Shown here: positions 1 through 12,100 of the stretch, in pieces | Numbering within the stretch: the first letter of the stretch is position 1 | Layout of the letters: each line of letters starts with the position of its first letter | Assembly: GCA_001466705.2 (NCBI GenBank) | Contig: LATX02000111.1 | Location: forward strand, 233,772-297,771 | Direction of reading: 5' to 3' | Source: Moniliophthora roreri | Taxonomy: Eukaryota > Basidiomycota > Agaricomycetes > Agaricales > Marasmiaceae | Length of the DNA stretch: 64,000 bases | The notes under the pieces: model-generated | What the model was told of the DNA's origin: nothing | Database searches by the model: none | Seen by the model: the letters and a program-made list of their open reading frames with translations, nothing else | Made by a program: the position numbers and the translations under genes

Positions 1-250
1 GCGCTGCTCGTATGTGTTCCCTGTTGTTGGGGGTAGAAAGGTGGAACAGTTGCTCGATAACATCAAGGCGTTAGAAATAAGTCTTTCGGAGGAACAGGTG
101 AAGTATCTCGAGTCGCAGTCTCCATTTGACCCTGGGTTCCCCTTTAATATCATGGGTACTGATCCTCGAAGGTTCGGTGAGACGCAATTTGTGATGCAGA
201 AGATGTATTTGAATCTTGCATGGGTGAAGCATAGCCCGGCTATTGGCTAG
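1..250 (+). CDS. Aldo-keto reductase, C-terminal end (partial)
   Basis: The reading frame is open from the window edge to the TAG at 248-250 and gives about 82 residues. The segment with VVGGRKVEQLL, a helix predicted around LDNIKALEISLS, and the ending SPFDPGFPFNIMGTDP matches the C-terminal part of fungal aryl-alcohol dehydrogenase-type aldo-keto reductases, NAD(P)H-dependent carbonyl reductases with a TIM-barrel fold. In that family the VGGRK segment contributes to cofactor phosphate binding. The catalytic Tyr/Lys/His region lies outside the window, so activity cannot be judged. No intron is visible in this last part. The gene converges on the MRF1 gene with about 150 bp between stop codons. 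Confidence 0.8.
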   Translation, partial: RCSYVFPVVGGRKVEQLLDNIKALEISLSEEQVKYLESQSPFDPGFPFNIMGTDPRRFGETQFVMQKMYLNLAWVKHSPAIG

Positions 251-399
251 AAACAGATATGTCATGTGTACATTTAGGCATCTATTTCCCTCTGTGCATG
301 AACTGTCCTGGTGTGGCCATGGTTGAGTGAGGTATTCAATTAAAAGATATCTCTATAATACTTTGGGTCTAAGATCTGAGCAGTCGCCTTGCTGACTGG

Positions 400-1791
400 T
401 TATCCACCTTCTTCGGACAACATATCCTCCATTGCGGTTTGTGCGTGATCGCGTTTTAAAGCATCGGTAAACTCTACAAGGGCATCGCCCTCAAGGACAG
501 AGGACAGGTTCATGATACTAAGCCCTATCCGATGATCGGTGACTCGTTCCTGTTGTGAAGAATCAGTGATATAGTAAACAAGAGAGCTCGGGAAAACTGC
601 ACCTGAGCAAAATTATAAGTCCTTATTTTCTCACTACGATCTGCGCTCTTCACCAGACTATTTTTGGTGGCCCGGCGTTCAGCAATCTCGCGAGTGAGTT
701 TCTGGTCCATGAGCCGTGAAGTCAATACTTGGAATGCACGACGTTTATTCTGTTTGACATGTTAAAAAAACATCGCGGCATGTATAATGATGAACTCACC
801 TGGTGCTGACTTCTCTCTTCTTGCATAGAAACAGTAATGCCAGTTGGAACATGTGTGAGTCGTACAGCAGACTCCGTCTTGTTAACATGCTGGCCACCAG
901 CTCCTCGAGCGCGCATGACTTCTATTCTAACGTCCTCCATCCTAAATAGTTGTTCCTTTTGCATGTCCTTTTCATCTAACAGAGGAAGAACCTTCAGGTA
1001 GCGTAAGTCTAGAAAGTGCGGACAGAACGCAGAGCTTACGATGACAGAGACGGTACTTGTGTGGACTCTTCCACTCGCTTCGGTTGCAGGCACTCTCTGC
1101 ACTCTATGAACACCACTCTCCCATCTCAGTATGTCGTAAGCTCCGTCACCCTTGACCTCAATAATAGCATCCTTGATACCTCCACCTTCATTCGCACTAT
1201 TCGATAAGACCGAGACTTTCCATTCTTGGTTGGCGGCAAATCTTTGGTACATTCTCAGCATGTCTGCAAGAAACAAAGATGATTCTGCTCCTCCAACGCC
1301 CGGCTTGAGTTCTACCAGTGCACCAGGAAGGTTCGCGGTGGATGACGGCGGGACCAGGAGAGATGGAAACCCTTCTGAAAGCAAAGCAGTCAATGATTCC
1401 GAAAGTTTCTTGTGATCCTCCTGAGCAAGAATACGCATGGTAGCATCTGAATCATTGAGGAAAGGAACGAGCTCTTCGTAAAGCTACTGGGTGGGAAATA
1501 AGCACAAGTAACGAAACAAAGAACGCTGCAGACCTTTCTATTTGCAGTCCATTCATCCCATGCAGATTGAAGATTTTCGGTCTCCTTTAGATGCCGAAGC
1601 AGAGGTACATCGTCTGGCGAAGAAAGGTCGTCCGAGAGCTGCGACTGAATTTTTGTCCGCTCGGCGATACGTCTCTCGACGACGCGTAACATTCTTGAGC
1701 CACTCTTTTCAAGGTCTTGCCAACGAATTTGCTGTTCTAGTCGATGAGGAAGACATGTTGAAAATGCCCGTCGTCGCAGCAATGAGAGCAT
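400..1791 (-). CDS. MRF1: Mitochondrial peptide chain release factor 1
   Basis: Class I release factor that hydrolyses peptidyl-tRNA at stop codons on mitochondrial ribosomes. Exons on the minus strand are 1791-1534, 1483-1040, 991-800, 749-603 and 549-400, giving 396 residues. The N-terminus is basic and Ser/Arg-rich ([15 protein letters not shown]), as expected for a mitochondrial presequence. The PCRF domain contains [14 protein letters not shown]. The catalytic loop reads [15 protein letters not shown], with the invariant GGQ that enters the peptidyl-transferase centre. The motif before the third intron, QEERSQHQ, and NKRRAFQVL after it match the family. Length agrees with yeast and animal homologues. 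The 992-1039 intron is 48 nt, a multiple of three without a stop. Start chosen at the ATG giving the presequence; it lies 77 bp from the divergent channel gene. Confidence 0.92.
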
Positions 1792-1868
1792 TGATGAACG
1801 GTGACAAACAAACAACTTGCCTTTGGCGGTCACGCTGAGCTCCGCGGTCGTTGAAGACAACCAGCAAG
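1792..1868. promoter_or_regulatory. Short divergent promoter between MRF1 and the CSC1-like gene
   Basis: Only 77 bp separate the two start codons of oppositely transcribed genes, so both promoters and 5' UTRs must sit here or overlap the first exons. I see no clear TATA box; the stretch is mixed in composition. Confidence 0.5.
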
Positions 1869-4800
1869 ATGCTGTCCTCATTCTTCAGTTTCTTGCTCGG
1901 CGATGGCGACAATCCCGATTTACCACCTGGAACCCCTCCGACTCGTTAGTCCTCGGTTCACTATTTCATACAGATCCTGATATCCTCTTCTCAACAGTCA
2001 AGTTTGAGGGGCCATGGTTCAGCACTCAGTTATTCCTCTCTTGCTCGATAGGCCTGACCTCATTCCTTATATTTTCCTATTCTCGAACCAGATACCCACT
2101 TATTTTTGCCCCAAGAACGAAATTGAAAGGTCAGTTTGTTGAACGGCATCGTAAACTGGGACTCACTCGCCATTACTGTACAGGATTCTCACCACACGAG
2201 GCACACGCTCACCAAGCATTTTTTGGATGGATTCTCCCTACAATCAGGACCTCGGAATTCACCGTGCTTCAAATCGTTGGGTTGGATGCTGCTGTCGTCA
2301 GTTCGATGGTTCCTTGTGATGCTCGATTCAAAGGCTAACTATGTATTCTTTCCAGCTCCTCAGCTTTTTCAAGATGTCTTTTTATCTATTTTCTGTCTGC
2401 TCGTTATTTGCTGTTGCAATATTGATGCCTATAAACTGGACAGTGAGTGGCAGCGATTCGCCCCATTCTGTGCCACTTATCCCTTGCAGCATAACAAGGA
2501 AGTGTTGGATGATCCAGACTGGGACCCTGATTGGCCTGGAAATGATAATGAGACCGACTGGACAGCCATGATTTCCTCGGGCGCATTCCTCCAAACACCG
2601 TTATTATCAGAGGTTGCATTAGCCCCTTCCAACTCCACTATTCCCTCAGATGGTAGCTGGCTCGACCTTTTCACAGACGCCACTACCTACCTCTCCATTC
2701 ATTTCGTCTTCACCTATCTTTTCACCATCATCTCTCTTTACTTCATCTACAAGAATTACCGCCGTTTCATCCGTACCAGGCAACTCTTCTCTTTGGAATT
2801 GGTCCATTCTATTCCAGCACGTACCATCTTGATCACCAACCTTCCGAGACATCTTCAAGGCGAACGTTCTTTAGCCGAATACTTTGAGAATATGGATCTT
2901 GCGGTGGAAAGTGTTAGCATTGTTCGTGAGGTCGGAAACTTGAAAAAGTTATTGGACAAGAGGACGAAAGCACTGTTGGAGCTAGAGAATGCATGGGTCT
3001 CTTACGTCGGTAATCCAAGCACGGTGGAAGAATATGACCCAGAGAATAGCGCCGTTGTGCAGTCATTATTCGACGACGACGATGTTGAACACGGGATGAC
3101 ACAAAGCCAGCGCGGGAGGCTGGTAGTTCCGCACCGGAAGCGACCGACTATCAGGCCGGGATGGTTCAAGCCCAAAGTGGATGCATTGGAGTACTTGGAG
3201 AAGCGGTTTCGGGAGATCGACGAGCTTGTGAAGAGAAGGAGAAGAACGGGCAAATTCAGACCCACTCAGACAGCGTTTGTTACATTCGAGAAAATGTCTA
3301 GCGCAGTGCGTTCCGAACTCTTTGATGTCAGATTTTTGCTCACAACGATCTGCAGCAAATTGCTCTTCAGGCTGCCCATTCACCGAATCCCTTCCAATGC
3401 GCGACTTACCAGGCGCCTGAACCACGCGACATCGTCTGGTCCAACATGACGCCATCGAACAACTCTATTCGTGTACGAGATATTTTTGTTCTCGCTGCTT
3501 TGGCACTCTTGTTCTTCTCCTGGTTCCTCCCCATAACTGCTTTGGCCAGTTTGCTCAGCTACGATGAAATCCAAAGAACGCTTCCCTGGCTTGCAAGGCT
3601 CATCGATAAGAATGAGAAAATTCAGGCCATTGTGCAGAATTCCTTACCGTCTGTTGGAATGATCACACTAAATGCTTTATTGCCCTTCTTCCTGGAAGGC
3701 AAGTTGCCCATGTTCCCAATGCGCCGAATCATTGTGTTGATACGACTTTCATGCAGCTCTCACTTACCTTCAAGGCTATCGAGCCAGGAGCTGGGTCGAG
3801 TATTCCTTGATGAAAAAGTGCGTGCGATACTTGGATCGCTAGCATCTGTCCGGTTCTGACTAGGCCCTCCTCTAGGTATCATCTATTCCTACTTGTCAAT
3901 GTAGTATTCATCTTTCTTGTCGTGAGTACATACTGGGCGCTTGTCAGAGACTTGGCCAACTTCCCCGCAAAAATACCCGAAAAGCTTGCCAAGGCACTGC
4001 AAAGCGGAAAGGCTAGGTAATGAGTAGTCGCACTTTGTTTGGTTCCTTTCCGCTCAGTCAGTCCACAGGAACTTCTTTCTGTCCTACGCTATCCTCCAGG
4101 GTCTCGGTATCATGCCACTTCAGCTCTTGAACCTGGGCGTATTGATTCCTCAATTCCTATTACGAATGTTTTATACGCGGACACCTCGAGGTGAGATTCC
4201 CCCCAGGTGGTACAAGGCAGCAAGCTAAAATACCATCATCAGATTACGCCGAATTGAATGCACCACCCATGATCAATTATGGCGTTGTATATCCCCAAGC
4301 TATTCTGATGTTCACCATCACGATACTCTATAGTGTTGTCCAACCTCTAATTGTAATCTTTGGCGCGATATATTTTGGAATGGCTTATGTGGTGTACAAG
4401 TACAAGCTTCTTTTCGGTTCGTAGACTTTCCCTTCCTTCGCAGCACGCCGCGACTAACTGCCCGTAGTCTTTTATAAACCATACGAGTCGCAGGGACAAG
4501 CTTGGCCAATTACCTATATTCGACTTATATGGGGTATCATTATCTTCCTGGTGTTTATGACAGGCTTTTTCCTCGTCTCGAAAGCCTTTATCCTCTCTTC
4601 CTTGATCGTGCCGTTGTTGGTAGTCACCCTACTTTGGACATGGTATTTACACCGAGTCCTGACACCTCTCAGCCAATACGTCAATCTGAGCTCGGTGTAT
4701 GAAGTTGAGAGAGGCGAGGAGAGCGAAGAGGTTATGCGCTTAAGAACAGGTCATCCAGTTACTTGGTCCCAAACGTGAGTTATCATTTGTCATTTCAGTA

Positions 4801-5829
4801 CCTATCTAACAGAATATGATGCTTTGATAGTAACCTTAACCGAAGAAGATACGCTCAAAACGATGATACACTCTATGTCGCTCCAGAAGATGAGCGTACA
4901 GACTATGTAGGGCTCGTCTCTCCAACTCATGTTCGCCGAACATTGATTAGATCGCTCCCTAGTCACAACCGCCAATGGCCAATTGGTATAGTGGTGTACT
5001 CAAGTAAGTGAAGAAGTGGGATCCTGATCAAGGCTGACTGTGTTCCTACAGCACGGGAAAAAGAAGATACGGTCACCCCGCGCTTACAGGTGTTCTCCCT
5101 GAGCCCTGGCTTCCTCTCAAAAAGGGACAGACTCTCAGCAACAGCACCAGCAATGATCGCGAACGTGGAGGTGGATTCTCTCGGAGTAACGGAAAAGATC
5201 CCAATCAAGCGGTCGTCCTGACGCTCCGGAAGCGTCCCAGCGTTCATCGAGCAAGCCGGAGGTCACTGTCTACTGTGACCTCAAACGGAAACACCGCTAC
5301 CAGTGGCAGCGATTACATGATGGATAACAGTGCAGTGGAAGAATCTGTTGTGAGCAACAATCCGTGGGAAGATGCTCATTCCCGTTCGCCACGAACTTCC
5401 GGAATGAGGAGATCGGATACGACAACGAGTGCGTTGAACCATCGCATGAGCTTTGATCAAGCGACTGGGATAATCATGCTTCCTGATGATGGGGCATGGT
5501 TAGCGACTGGCAGCGACGAGGATACCGATGATGACAGCGAGGAAGATTACGGTGTTCAACAACAGAGACGCGCAAGTCTCGGGCCTGGGTCACCTGCTCC
5601 TCATAGTATAGGCAGAAGTCAGATAGAGCCATTGCTAAGCACTGAGTCCGGGTCCGGACGGGCGATGGGAACTGAGGATGGCGCAAGTACCGACTCAACT
5701 ACGTCGTCAAATACAATGACAGCGTCAGTCAGTCCTTCCCGTACTTCGAGATACGGGACATATTTCCATCACCCGGAAAGGCGAAGACCAACGATACCGG
5801 GAGCATTTCCAACACGTTCTGCTTCCTGA
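1869..5829 (+). CDS. CSC1/OSCA1-like (DUF221, RSN1_7TM) membrane channel
   Basis: Predicted hyperosmolality-gated cation channel or scramblase-like protein of the CSC1/OSCA/TMEM63 family, in the plasma membrane or an internal membrane. Thirteen exons (1869-1944, 1998-2129, 2184-2296, 2356-2442, 2490-3305, 3356-3698, 3757-3817, 3876-4015/16, 4069-4190, 4243-4416, 4468-4774, 4831-5007, 5052-5829) join in frame to 1,108 residues. Visible parts are N-terminal membrane helices, the cytosolic loop starting SIPARTILITNLP, the segment TAFVTFEKM, a TM bundle beginning VRDIFVLAALALLFFSW, and the conserved STYWALVRDLANFPAKIP and YGHPALTGVLPEPWLPLKKG blocks. The last 170 residues are an acidic, Ser/Thr-rich tail. 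The sixth intron (3699-3756) has a GC donor. The start ATG at 1869 is the first in frame and gives a short tail before the first helix. Confidence 0.9.
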
Positions 5830-6603
5830 ACTCTAGGGTATGACCTTGAGGATGTATTTACTAACGACGTTTGTTTCCATGCGCATCGGCCTCGGACGGT
5901 TATAGTTACTTACAATCCTTGATACCCTCATCGTATTTGCTATGTATAAGAACGTACTTAATTCCTCACATGCATGGTAATACTCCCATTGTGACTGACC
6001 CTCTTGCTATCCCGGCCCTCTTGCTTTTCCGATCTCAGCGGAAGGATTTCTTCCCTGATGCAAGCCATGGCAATAAAAAGAAAGCACAGCTGGCCAGCCG
6101 TTGGAAATTTTCCTAAGCTCAGAAGTTGATACTATGCAGCTATACATACAAAGGCACAGGCTTCAGAAAACCAGGCGTCAAAAGAAACAGCCGCTGGTAT
6201 TTGCCGAAGCCAAACTTAAATTAATGACCGCTCGGACATACTACCTAGACAATACGGCAGGTGGTTCTGGTACTAACATGCGGTCTCAGATCTGATATTC
6301 GCAAAAATTCTCTGTAAACGTCATACTTACCGGGAACGATACACTTGAAAAATCAAGTACTAGGAAATTTGATAGTTTTTCGACCACACCCTAGGTGATT
6401 TTGTGGTTGAGCAGTAAGGCTACGGCCCAAAGTACCTGGTTGATAACGAGATGAGTGGTATGGAATTAACCCTGTAGTTGATAGATACATGTTCGTGTAT
6501 TCGCATACAATGTTCTGGAGTTTTGGCTCTAGAATATATATCAATAACTTCAGCCACGGTTATAGTCGACAGATGTCCAAAGTGGCAACTCGTCTTCAAA
6601 CCT
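5830..6603. other. Intergenic region between convergent genes
   Basis: This 774 bp stretch holds the 3' UTRs of the convergent channel and SPX-RING genes. Only short chance ORFs are present, and I recognise no RNA gene or repeat. Confidence 0.5.
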
Positions 6604-8574
6604 TCACATAATGACACACTTCTGGTTAGGATCCAGTCCCATTTCAATCATTTGCTCTTCCATAGCCTCTTTCTCGCTCTGCTTCAGCTTGGCTCGAGAC
6701 TCTACTGGGAACCAGTCCGACATGAAATTGAGGAGTGCCCAGTCGACGTTTGCTAGAAGGCAAACCAGTCAGTCACTTTGGAATAATATGCACTGATATA
6801 GATGCTCACATCTATCTGCTATGAGGACCGTCGGCGCTCGACACATTGGACAGTCTCCTTGCCCTCTCTTCTGCATTTTCACCAGACATCGCACACAAAA
6901 TAGATGCCCGCAATTAAGCCTGATGGGTTTGAATGCAATATTCGTGCAAATGGCACAGGAATAATCATCTATATGTGGGATAATGGGTAGGAGAGTCTCC
7001 CCAATGGCTTGCACCAACACGCGGGGGAGGGACGAAAAGGCATATGATACTGCCGGTATCGTGCCAGTCATGCTCAGTGCTTTACTGTTGTTCTCGGCCG
7101 TAGAATTGAAGTTTCTGACATCCAAGCCCATAGCCTGAAGTTTGGGTAGGAGGATATCAGCGAGTCGTTCTTGAGCGCCGCCCCTGGTAGATGATGATTC
7201 AGGGCCAGGAAAAGGTAAAGCAGTCCGTTTCGCGTGCTTCTTGAGGATCTTTCGTGTCGCCTCCGCGTTAGCGAGTTGGAACTGCAAGAAGGGTGTTATT
7301 ATTATGTCAGAGCAAGGAGATAAACCCTACCTTCTTGATATTCAGAATGAACACGTTTAGTTTCAGAAATGTCTCCAACGCTTGCTGACTCTGCTTTAAT
7401 TTGAATTCATGACCATCGCCTAATCCCCTCTTGGTCACCCTCTCTGCGAAGATCTTCAGCCGCTTTTCACATTCTTCAATCGATCGCTCCCCTCGATTGA
7501 CTTCTCCTACGTCCTCGAATACCTCCGACTCCACATAAAGCTGGAATACCTCTCGCCACGAGTACAGGTCACTCTGTGAACGAGGCACCATGTCAAAACT
7601 AAACTGAAAAGAACCACGGAAAATCTTTACCTTGTTGGACAGCGAAGGCGATCTTATGGCCCCAGGATGCGAAAGAAGCGAATGGGCATGGAACGAAGAC
7701 GACGCAGACGAAACAGGCCTAGCGGTACTCCCAATATCCTTCGACAACTTGGTGAGTGTGTCGACAAAATCCTCATGGAGGGCCAAAAGGTAATCCGATA
7801 GTGATATTAAAGCGGTGGAAAGAAGTTGGAAGAACGCGGCATCAGAAACGAGTGGGACGACGACTTCTTGATGACGACTTTCGCTTTCGATTCCTTGGAA
7901 TAATGTCCCAACACTGCTGGATAGGTACCAAGTCAATCGACAGTTGATCGTTTGATCCTTGAATCCTTCTCACCTCGGCTTTTCGCTATTCGAGAATCCG
8001 GAGGCTCGTCGCTGTAACGCCCATAATAGACTCTGATTCGTGTTTCCGGAACCAGAAATAGCAGAAGATTCCAACGTATCCTCGTTGTGGTTGGTCGCTT
8101 GGTCGCTGTGACTCGTTTCTCTACTATCGACTGAAGAAGTCTCGTCGGAATTCACGAATGAACCTCGTTCCGCGACAGGTGAGGAAGGCGGAGTAATCCA
8201 AATCTTCAGTCGAGGCTCGATCTTTTCAGATGTACTGTTGGCTTCGTACACCGCTCTCGGTTGAGTGAGTGTACTATCCGATTGAATTTGATCCAGAATA
8301 CCATCATCGTGCTTCTCCTTCTCTTTACCCTTTACACTAGCCGCTTTGTCATTTTCCAACAACTCATGCAACAAGCTTGGACTCAACCCAAGCGAACTCA
8401 ACTCAAGCACGACTTGATTAACGAGTTTCTTGAGCTAAATAAAGCGAAGAGAATTAGTTCAAGAACAGGGTGGCAAAGGGGATGTAAACATACCTGGCGG
8501 TACTGTATGGCATTTTCTCTGAGTTCAGGTGGGAGATCAAGAAGAAGCTTAGCGTATGTTTTGGAAAAATGCAT
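6604..8574 (-). CDS. SPX-domain RING-type E3 ubiquitin ligase
   Basis: Protein with an N-terminal SPX domain, which senses inositol pyrophosphates and so phosphate status, and a C-terminal RING finger, the layout of plant NLA/BAH1 and fission yeast Pqr1. The start at 8574 gives MHFSKTYAKLLLDLPPELRE followed, after an intron, by LKKLVNQVVLEL, typical of the first SPX helices. The middle carries low-complexity Ser-rich linkers (about 8,000-8,250 and 7,640-7,720). The third SPX block is LETFLKLNVFILNIKK and KILKKHAKRTALPF, containing the basic phosphate-binding helix. The RING is C3HC4: CAICTNIAF, LNCGHLFCVRC and CPMCR. The product ends in QKCVIM, and four or more short introns interrupt the gene. 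The role in phosphate homeostasis is inferred from the family. Confidence 0.88.
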
Positions 8575-9008
8575 TTGACGAAGAAAAGTGGGACTTCTAT
8601 AAACGGAAGCCTTCGACGAACGTTTGAACAGAGGCGATTATGATTGGCTGGTGAGGGTTGTGGGGGCTACACCGCCGGAAAGCTGATTTACAGCAGGAAC
8701 ATGTCACCATGTGCTCAAAGTTTGCCGGTCACACCTGTCGTACGTGCTCAAGCTTACTGCTGATACCTTTGTGGCTTCTGATACTTAAAGCATCCTGAAG
8801 GGAGCCCTCCGCATGAACTTGGCTATGGCAGAGAAGAGTGTAGCGGGGCAAAGTATGCACGCGATAATACGAGGAGATATACTATGAAGGGACTAATTAT
8901 CGTGATCCTTAGAGAAGGGTATCTATGAGCTCATGTACCGAAAAGTAGCAAGCAAGCATTTTTGGTCCATCTATTTATCGTGTATCGTGACTATGTCATC
9001 ATCATCAT
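8575..9008. other. Intergenic region upstream of SPX-RING gene
   Basis: About 430 bp between the start of the SPX-RING gene and the 3' end of the C9-methyltransferase gene, both on the minus strand. It must hold the promoter of the former and the terminator of the latter. I see no clear motif. Confidence 0.4.
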
Positions 9009-10718
9009 TTACTCTACGAGCCTGTCGACCGATTGAACGATTGAGCGTGGCTGGATGTGGAATGCAGAAAAACTTACAAAGGTTCCTTGTCAAGCTTGAC
9101 GTGAATCGACGCATGATTGTCCACACCGGCAATACGGTGGAAGGCATTGAGGTTCTTGTGCAGAGTGATTTGGAAGACGGAACAGCTGCCTTGTCTATAT
9201 GCAGGCCCAAATGAGAGCACATCTAAGAATGGGAATGAGTCACTTGCCTAGAGATAATAGTGCTGTAGGCCAAGAAGAAGACCCAAATCCTGTACCACCT
9301 TTCACCGTACTTCTCGATAACCTTGTCCTTGTTCGAGACCCAGTTCTCATACCACCTGTAGAGGGTAGCGCTATAGTGCACACCAAGGACGTCAATGTTC
9401 TTGACTTCAAAACCAGCACTTTGCAGCTAGAGGAATCAATAAGAAGAGGGAATGCAATAACAAAGTGAGGACTCTTCACCTGAGAAACGACCCAAGCAAG
9501 TGAACAAGACGCATCGGCACCAGGGAAGATATATTTGTTCATAAATAATCCCCAGATGAGATCCTCGAATTGCCAGCATTGTCTGAAACCAGCGACCTGA
9601 AAGACAAAAAGACCATCATCGTCCAAGAGGTCATACACCTGCCTCAAGAAGGTCTGGTACCTCCTGATGCCGACATGTTCAGCCATCTCCAAAGCGACAA
9701 TCTTGGTATAAGCACCCTTGCCTTCCTTTTCAGCAAGGTCACGGAAGTCACAGCACAAGATGCGAGCCTTGTCTTCGGGAACACCATTTTCCTTGATACG
9801 GTTGGTACCAAACGCAGTCTGGTTACGTGCAAGGGTAACGCCGGTAGCATCACAACCATAGTTTTTGGCGGCGTAGGTGACGAGGGTGCCCCATCCGCAA
9901 CCAATATCCAAAAGGCGATCAGTAGGCTTCAAGTCGAGCTTGGAGCAGACCAGTGCGAGCTTGTTGTCCTGGAGCTGCTCCAAAGTCTCCTTCTCATTAG
10001 GACGGAGGATGACACCGGAAGTATAGACCATACGGGGTCCGAGGAACCACGAGTAGAAGTCGTTGCCTCGGTCGTAGTGATCACGGACCTGGTCCTCATC
10101 CTGAGCGCGGGAGTGGGTAATGACATCGGGAATGAGAACGGTGAGGACGTATTTGAAGAGCTCCATGGTCATGGTGAACTTGGCCCAATCATGACGTTGT
10201 TCCATAATGTCAAGGACATCACCTAGTGAAGGTTCAAAGAATTAGACGCGTCGAAAACGAGGCAAAGGAGCAAGGGAGTTGTGACGTGTCATGTAGTAGA
10301 TGCACGTACCATTGAAGTCAATTTTGCCTTCAAAGTAGGCATCATGGAAGACCTGTATAGGAATCTTCTCCCTTCCGCTGTAGAGCTTCTTGAGCTCAGC
10401 GTCTTTGATAGTGATGTACTCCTCGATGTTTTTGCCAGGCAATTGAACCTTTTCGTTGACTCGTGCACCATAGTGACTCATCACGGTCCAATAGGCAATA
10501 GTCGTTGGAATACCGGTCAAGATGAGCAGGAACACGTATGTCTTGAAGCCACCACGGTTGACGAGAGGCAGCATTCTTTTAAGAAGCCATGGGACGAAAA
10601 GGACGAGGAAAGCAAGGTGAAGATTGTTGAAAGAACCATTACCCTCTGCGAGACCGACAAGAGGGGCATTCTTAATGGCTGGATAGTCAGTTGGCTTTGG
10701 TTCTCTGGACCCGGACAT
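9009..10718 (-). CDS. Sphingolipid C9-methyltransferase
   Basis: SAM-dependent enzyme that methylates C9 of the sphingoid base in fungal glucosylceramides, at the ER or Golgi membrane; it belongs to the cyclopropane-fatty-acid synthase fold family. Exons 10718-10310, 10222-9480, 9426-9248, 9194-9078 and 9021-9009 give 486 residues. Two hydrophobic segments occur near the N-terminus (LHLAFLVLFVPWLL; YVFLLILTGIPTTIAYW). The catalytic part has YDRGNDFYSWFLGPRMVYTSG, the SAM loop LLDIGCGWGTL, and VALEMAEHVGIRRY. The fourth intron (9247-9195) uses a GC donor. The last, tiny exon rests on a GTAAGT donor overlapping a possible stop; if that intron is not spliced the CDS ends at 9074. Length fits the family. 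Confidence 0.88.
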
Positions 10719-10813
10719 GGTTCGAGTTGAAGAAAAAGACGGTGTAATAATTCCAAATTTTTATATTCAATTTTATTCCTGTCTGGGCGAAAATTCCCAG
10801 GACCTTACACGAC
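10719..10813. promoter_or_regulatory. Short divergent promoter, C9-methyltransferase / YIF1
   Basis: Only 95 bp lie between the two start codons. The centre is AT-rich (ttccaaatttttatattc around 10750-10770), which could serve as the core promoter of one or both genes. Co-regulation of a sphingolipid enzyme and an ER-Golgi trafficking protein is possible but only inferred. Confidence 0.5.
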
Positions 10814-12100
10814 ATGGCTTCACCACCACCACTCAGGCATCCCGTACCGACCCATCCTGCCTACATTCCAGAACCCCCGTCCACTCCAGTTTCTCCAGAT
10901 GGGTACCAGAGATATTCTTCGTCGCCCGCTCCTCCTCAGCATCATCAGCAGCAGCAGCACTACCAGCCTCAGCAACAACAGCATCAGTACTCACAGCATG
11001 TACCAGCGTACATGACATCTCCATTCCAGCACAATCAGCATCCAAGCGGACACATCCCTCAGAATCAGTATCAGCAACGACCAGAACAGCAACAGCAGTC
11101 GTTCATTCCACAGCCAGACTTCGCGGCATGGGGTATAAATGATGCTACTACACAATTCGGCATGCAGCTGGGTACTAGTGCAGTGGCTGCCGGACAGGAG
11201 TATGTCCAGAAAAACGTGCGTTAATCCGATCTCCATTGAAAGTTCGACGGCTCATTTGGTTCTAGTTCGGCGGTATAATACCTCTCAGGAGTATCAAACA
11301 CCATTTCAACGTGTCGAACTCATATGTAATGCGCAAGCTTAAACTTGTCGTATTTCCGTGGACACACAAAACTTGGTCCCGCCGCGTGCATCGGACAGAG
11401 AATGGTCAGACTGAGTGGCAGACTCCGAGAGAGGACGTGAATAGTCCCGATTTGTATATTCCACGTATGTCTAACGTTCATCATGAGTTTTTCACTAGCT
11501 GACAGTGTATTCCCCAGTCATGGCCTTTGTCACGTATATTCTTCTGTCGGCATTTCACTCTGGTCTCAACGCGCGATTCCATCCGAGGGTACGTTTAATT
11601 ACACGTTAACCCACAATTCAGACTGAATCTTGACGGTGTAGATTTTGGGCGAATCAGCTTCTTCTGCACTCGGCGTCGTTATTGTAGACTTCCTCTTCGT
11701 CTATGTCGGTTGCTATCTCCTCAACGTCCAGGGATCCGGACAAGCCGTCGATATACTCGCTTATACCGGATATAAATTTGTTGGGTACGCATAAGGTTTG
11801 GTGATTATCATTACTCGGAACTTACTTGGCATCGTCTACAGCGTCATTCTAACTATTTTGTCTGCCTACCTCAATCCTACATCTTCCAACACCCTGTACT
11901 ACTTTGTGTTCCTCTACTTCTTCCTCGCCAATGCACTCTTCCTCCTGCGGTCACTTAGGTCACTGGTTCTCCCGGACCCGGCGAATGCGACGGCAACTGG
12001 GGGCGCAGTTAGTCCTGCCAATAAAAGGAGAAGGATTAGTTTCCTATTCCTGGAGGCGTTATGTCAGGTCGGGTATATGTTGTTCTTGGTTAGGGTCTAA
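10814..12100 (+). CDS. YIF1: YIF1/Hrf1 family ER-Golgi transport protein
   Basis: Multispanning Golgi protein that binds YIP1 and Rab GTPases and supports COPII vesicle fusion. Exons 10814-11215, 11266-11464, 11518-11588, 11642-11784 and 11842-12100 join to 357 residues. The N-terminal 100 residues are Pro/Gln/His-rich with several Gln runs. The conserved core starts at FGMQLGTSAVAAGQEYVQKN, then IKHHFNVSNSYVMRKLKLV, FPWTHKTWSRR and DVNSPDLYIP. At least four hydrophobic helices follow, such as FVTYILLSAFHSGL and YYFVFLYFFLANALFLL. The fourth intron (11785-11841) contains an in-frame TAA, and its removal gives the conserved KFVGVILTIL junction. The poly-Gln tail is variable in the family. Confidence 0.93.

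Noticed and set aside
9570..10226. Plus-strand ORF of 218 codons across the C9-methyltransferase gene
   Set aside because: It is the antisense shadow of a gene with clear methyltransferase motifs; it has no family resemblance itself.
11785..11841. Frameshift or premature stop in YIF1
   Set aside because: The TAA lies inside a normal 57 nt intron; splicing gives the conserved KFVGVILT sequence.
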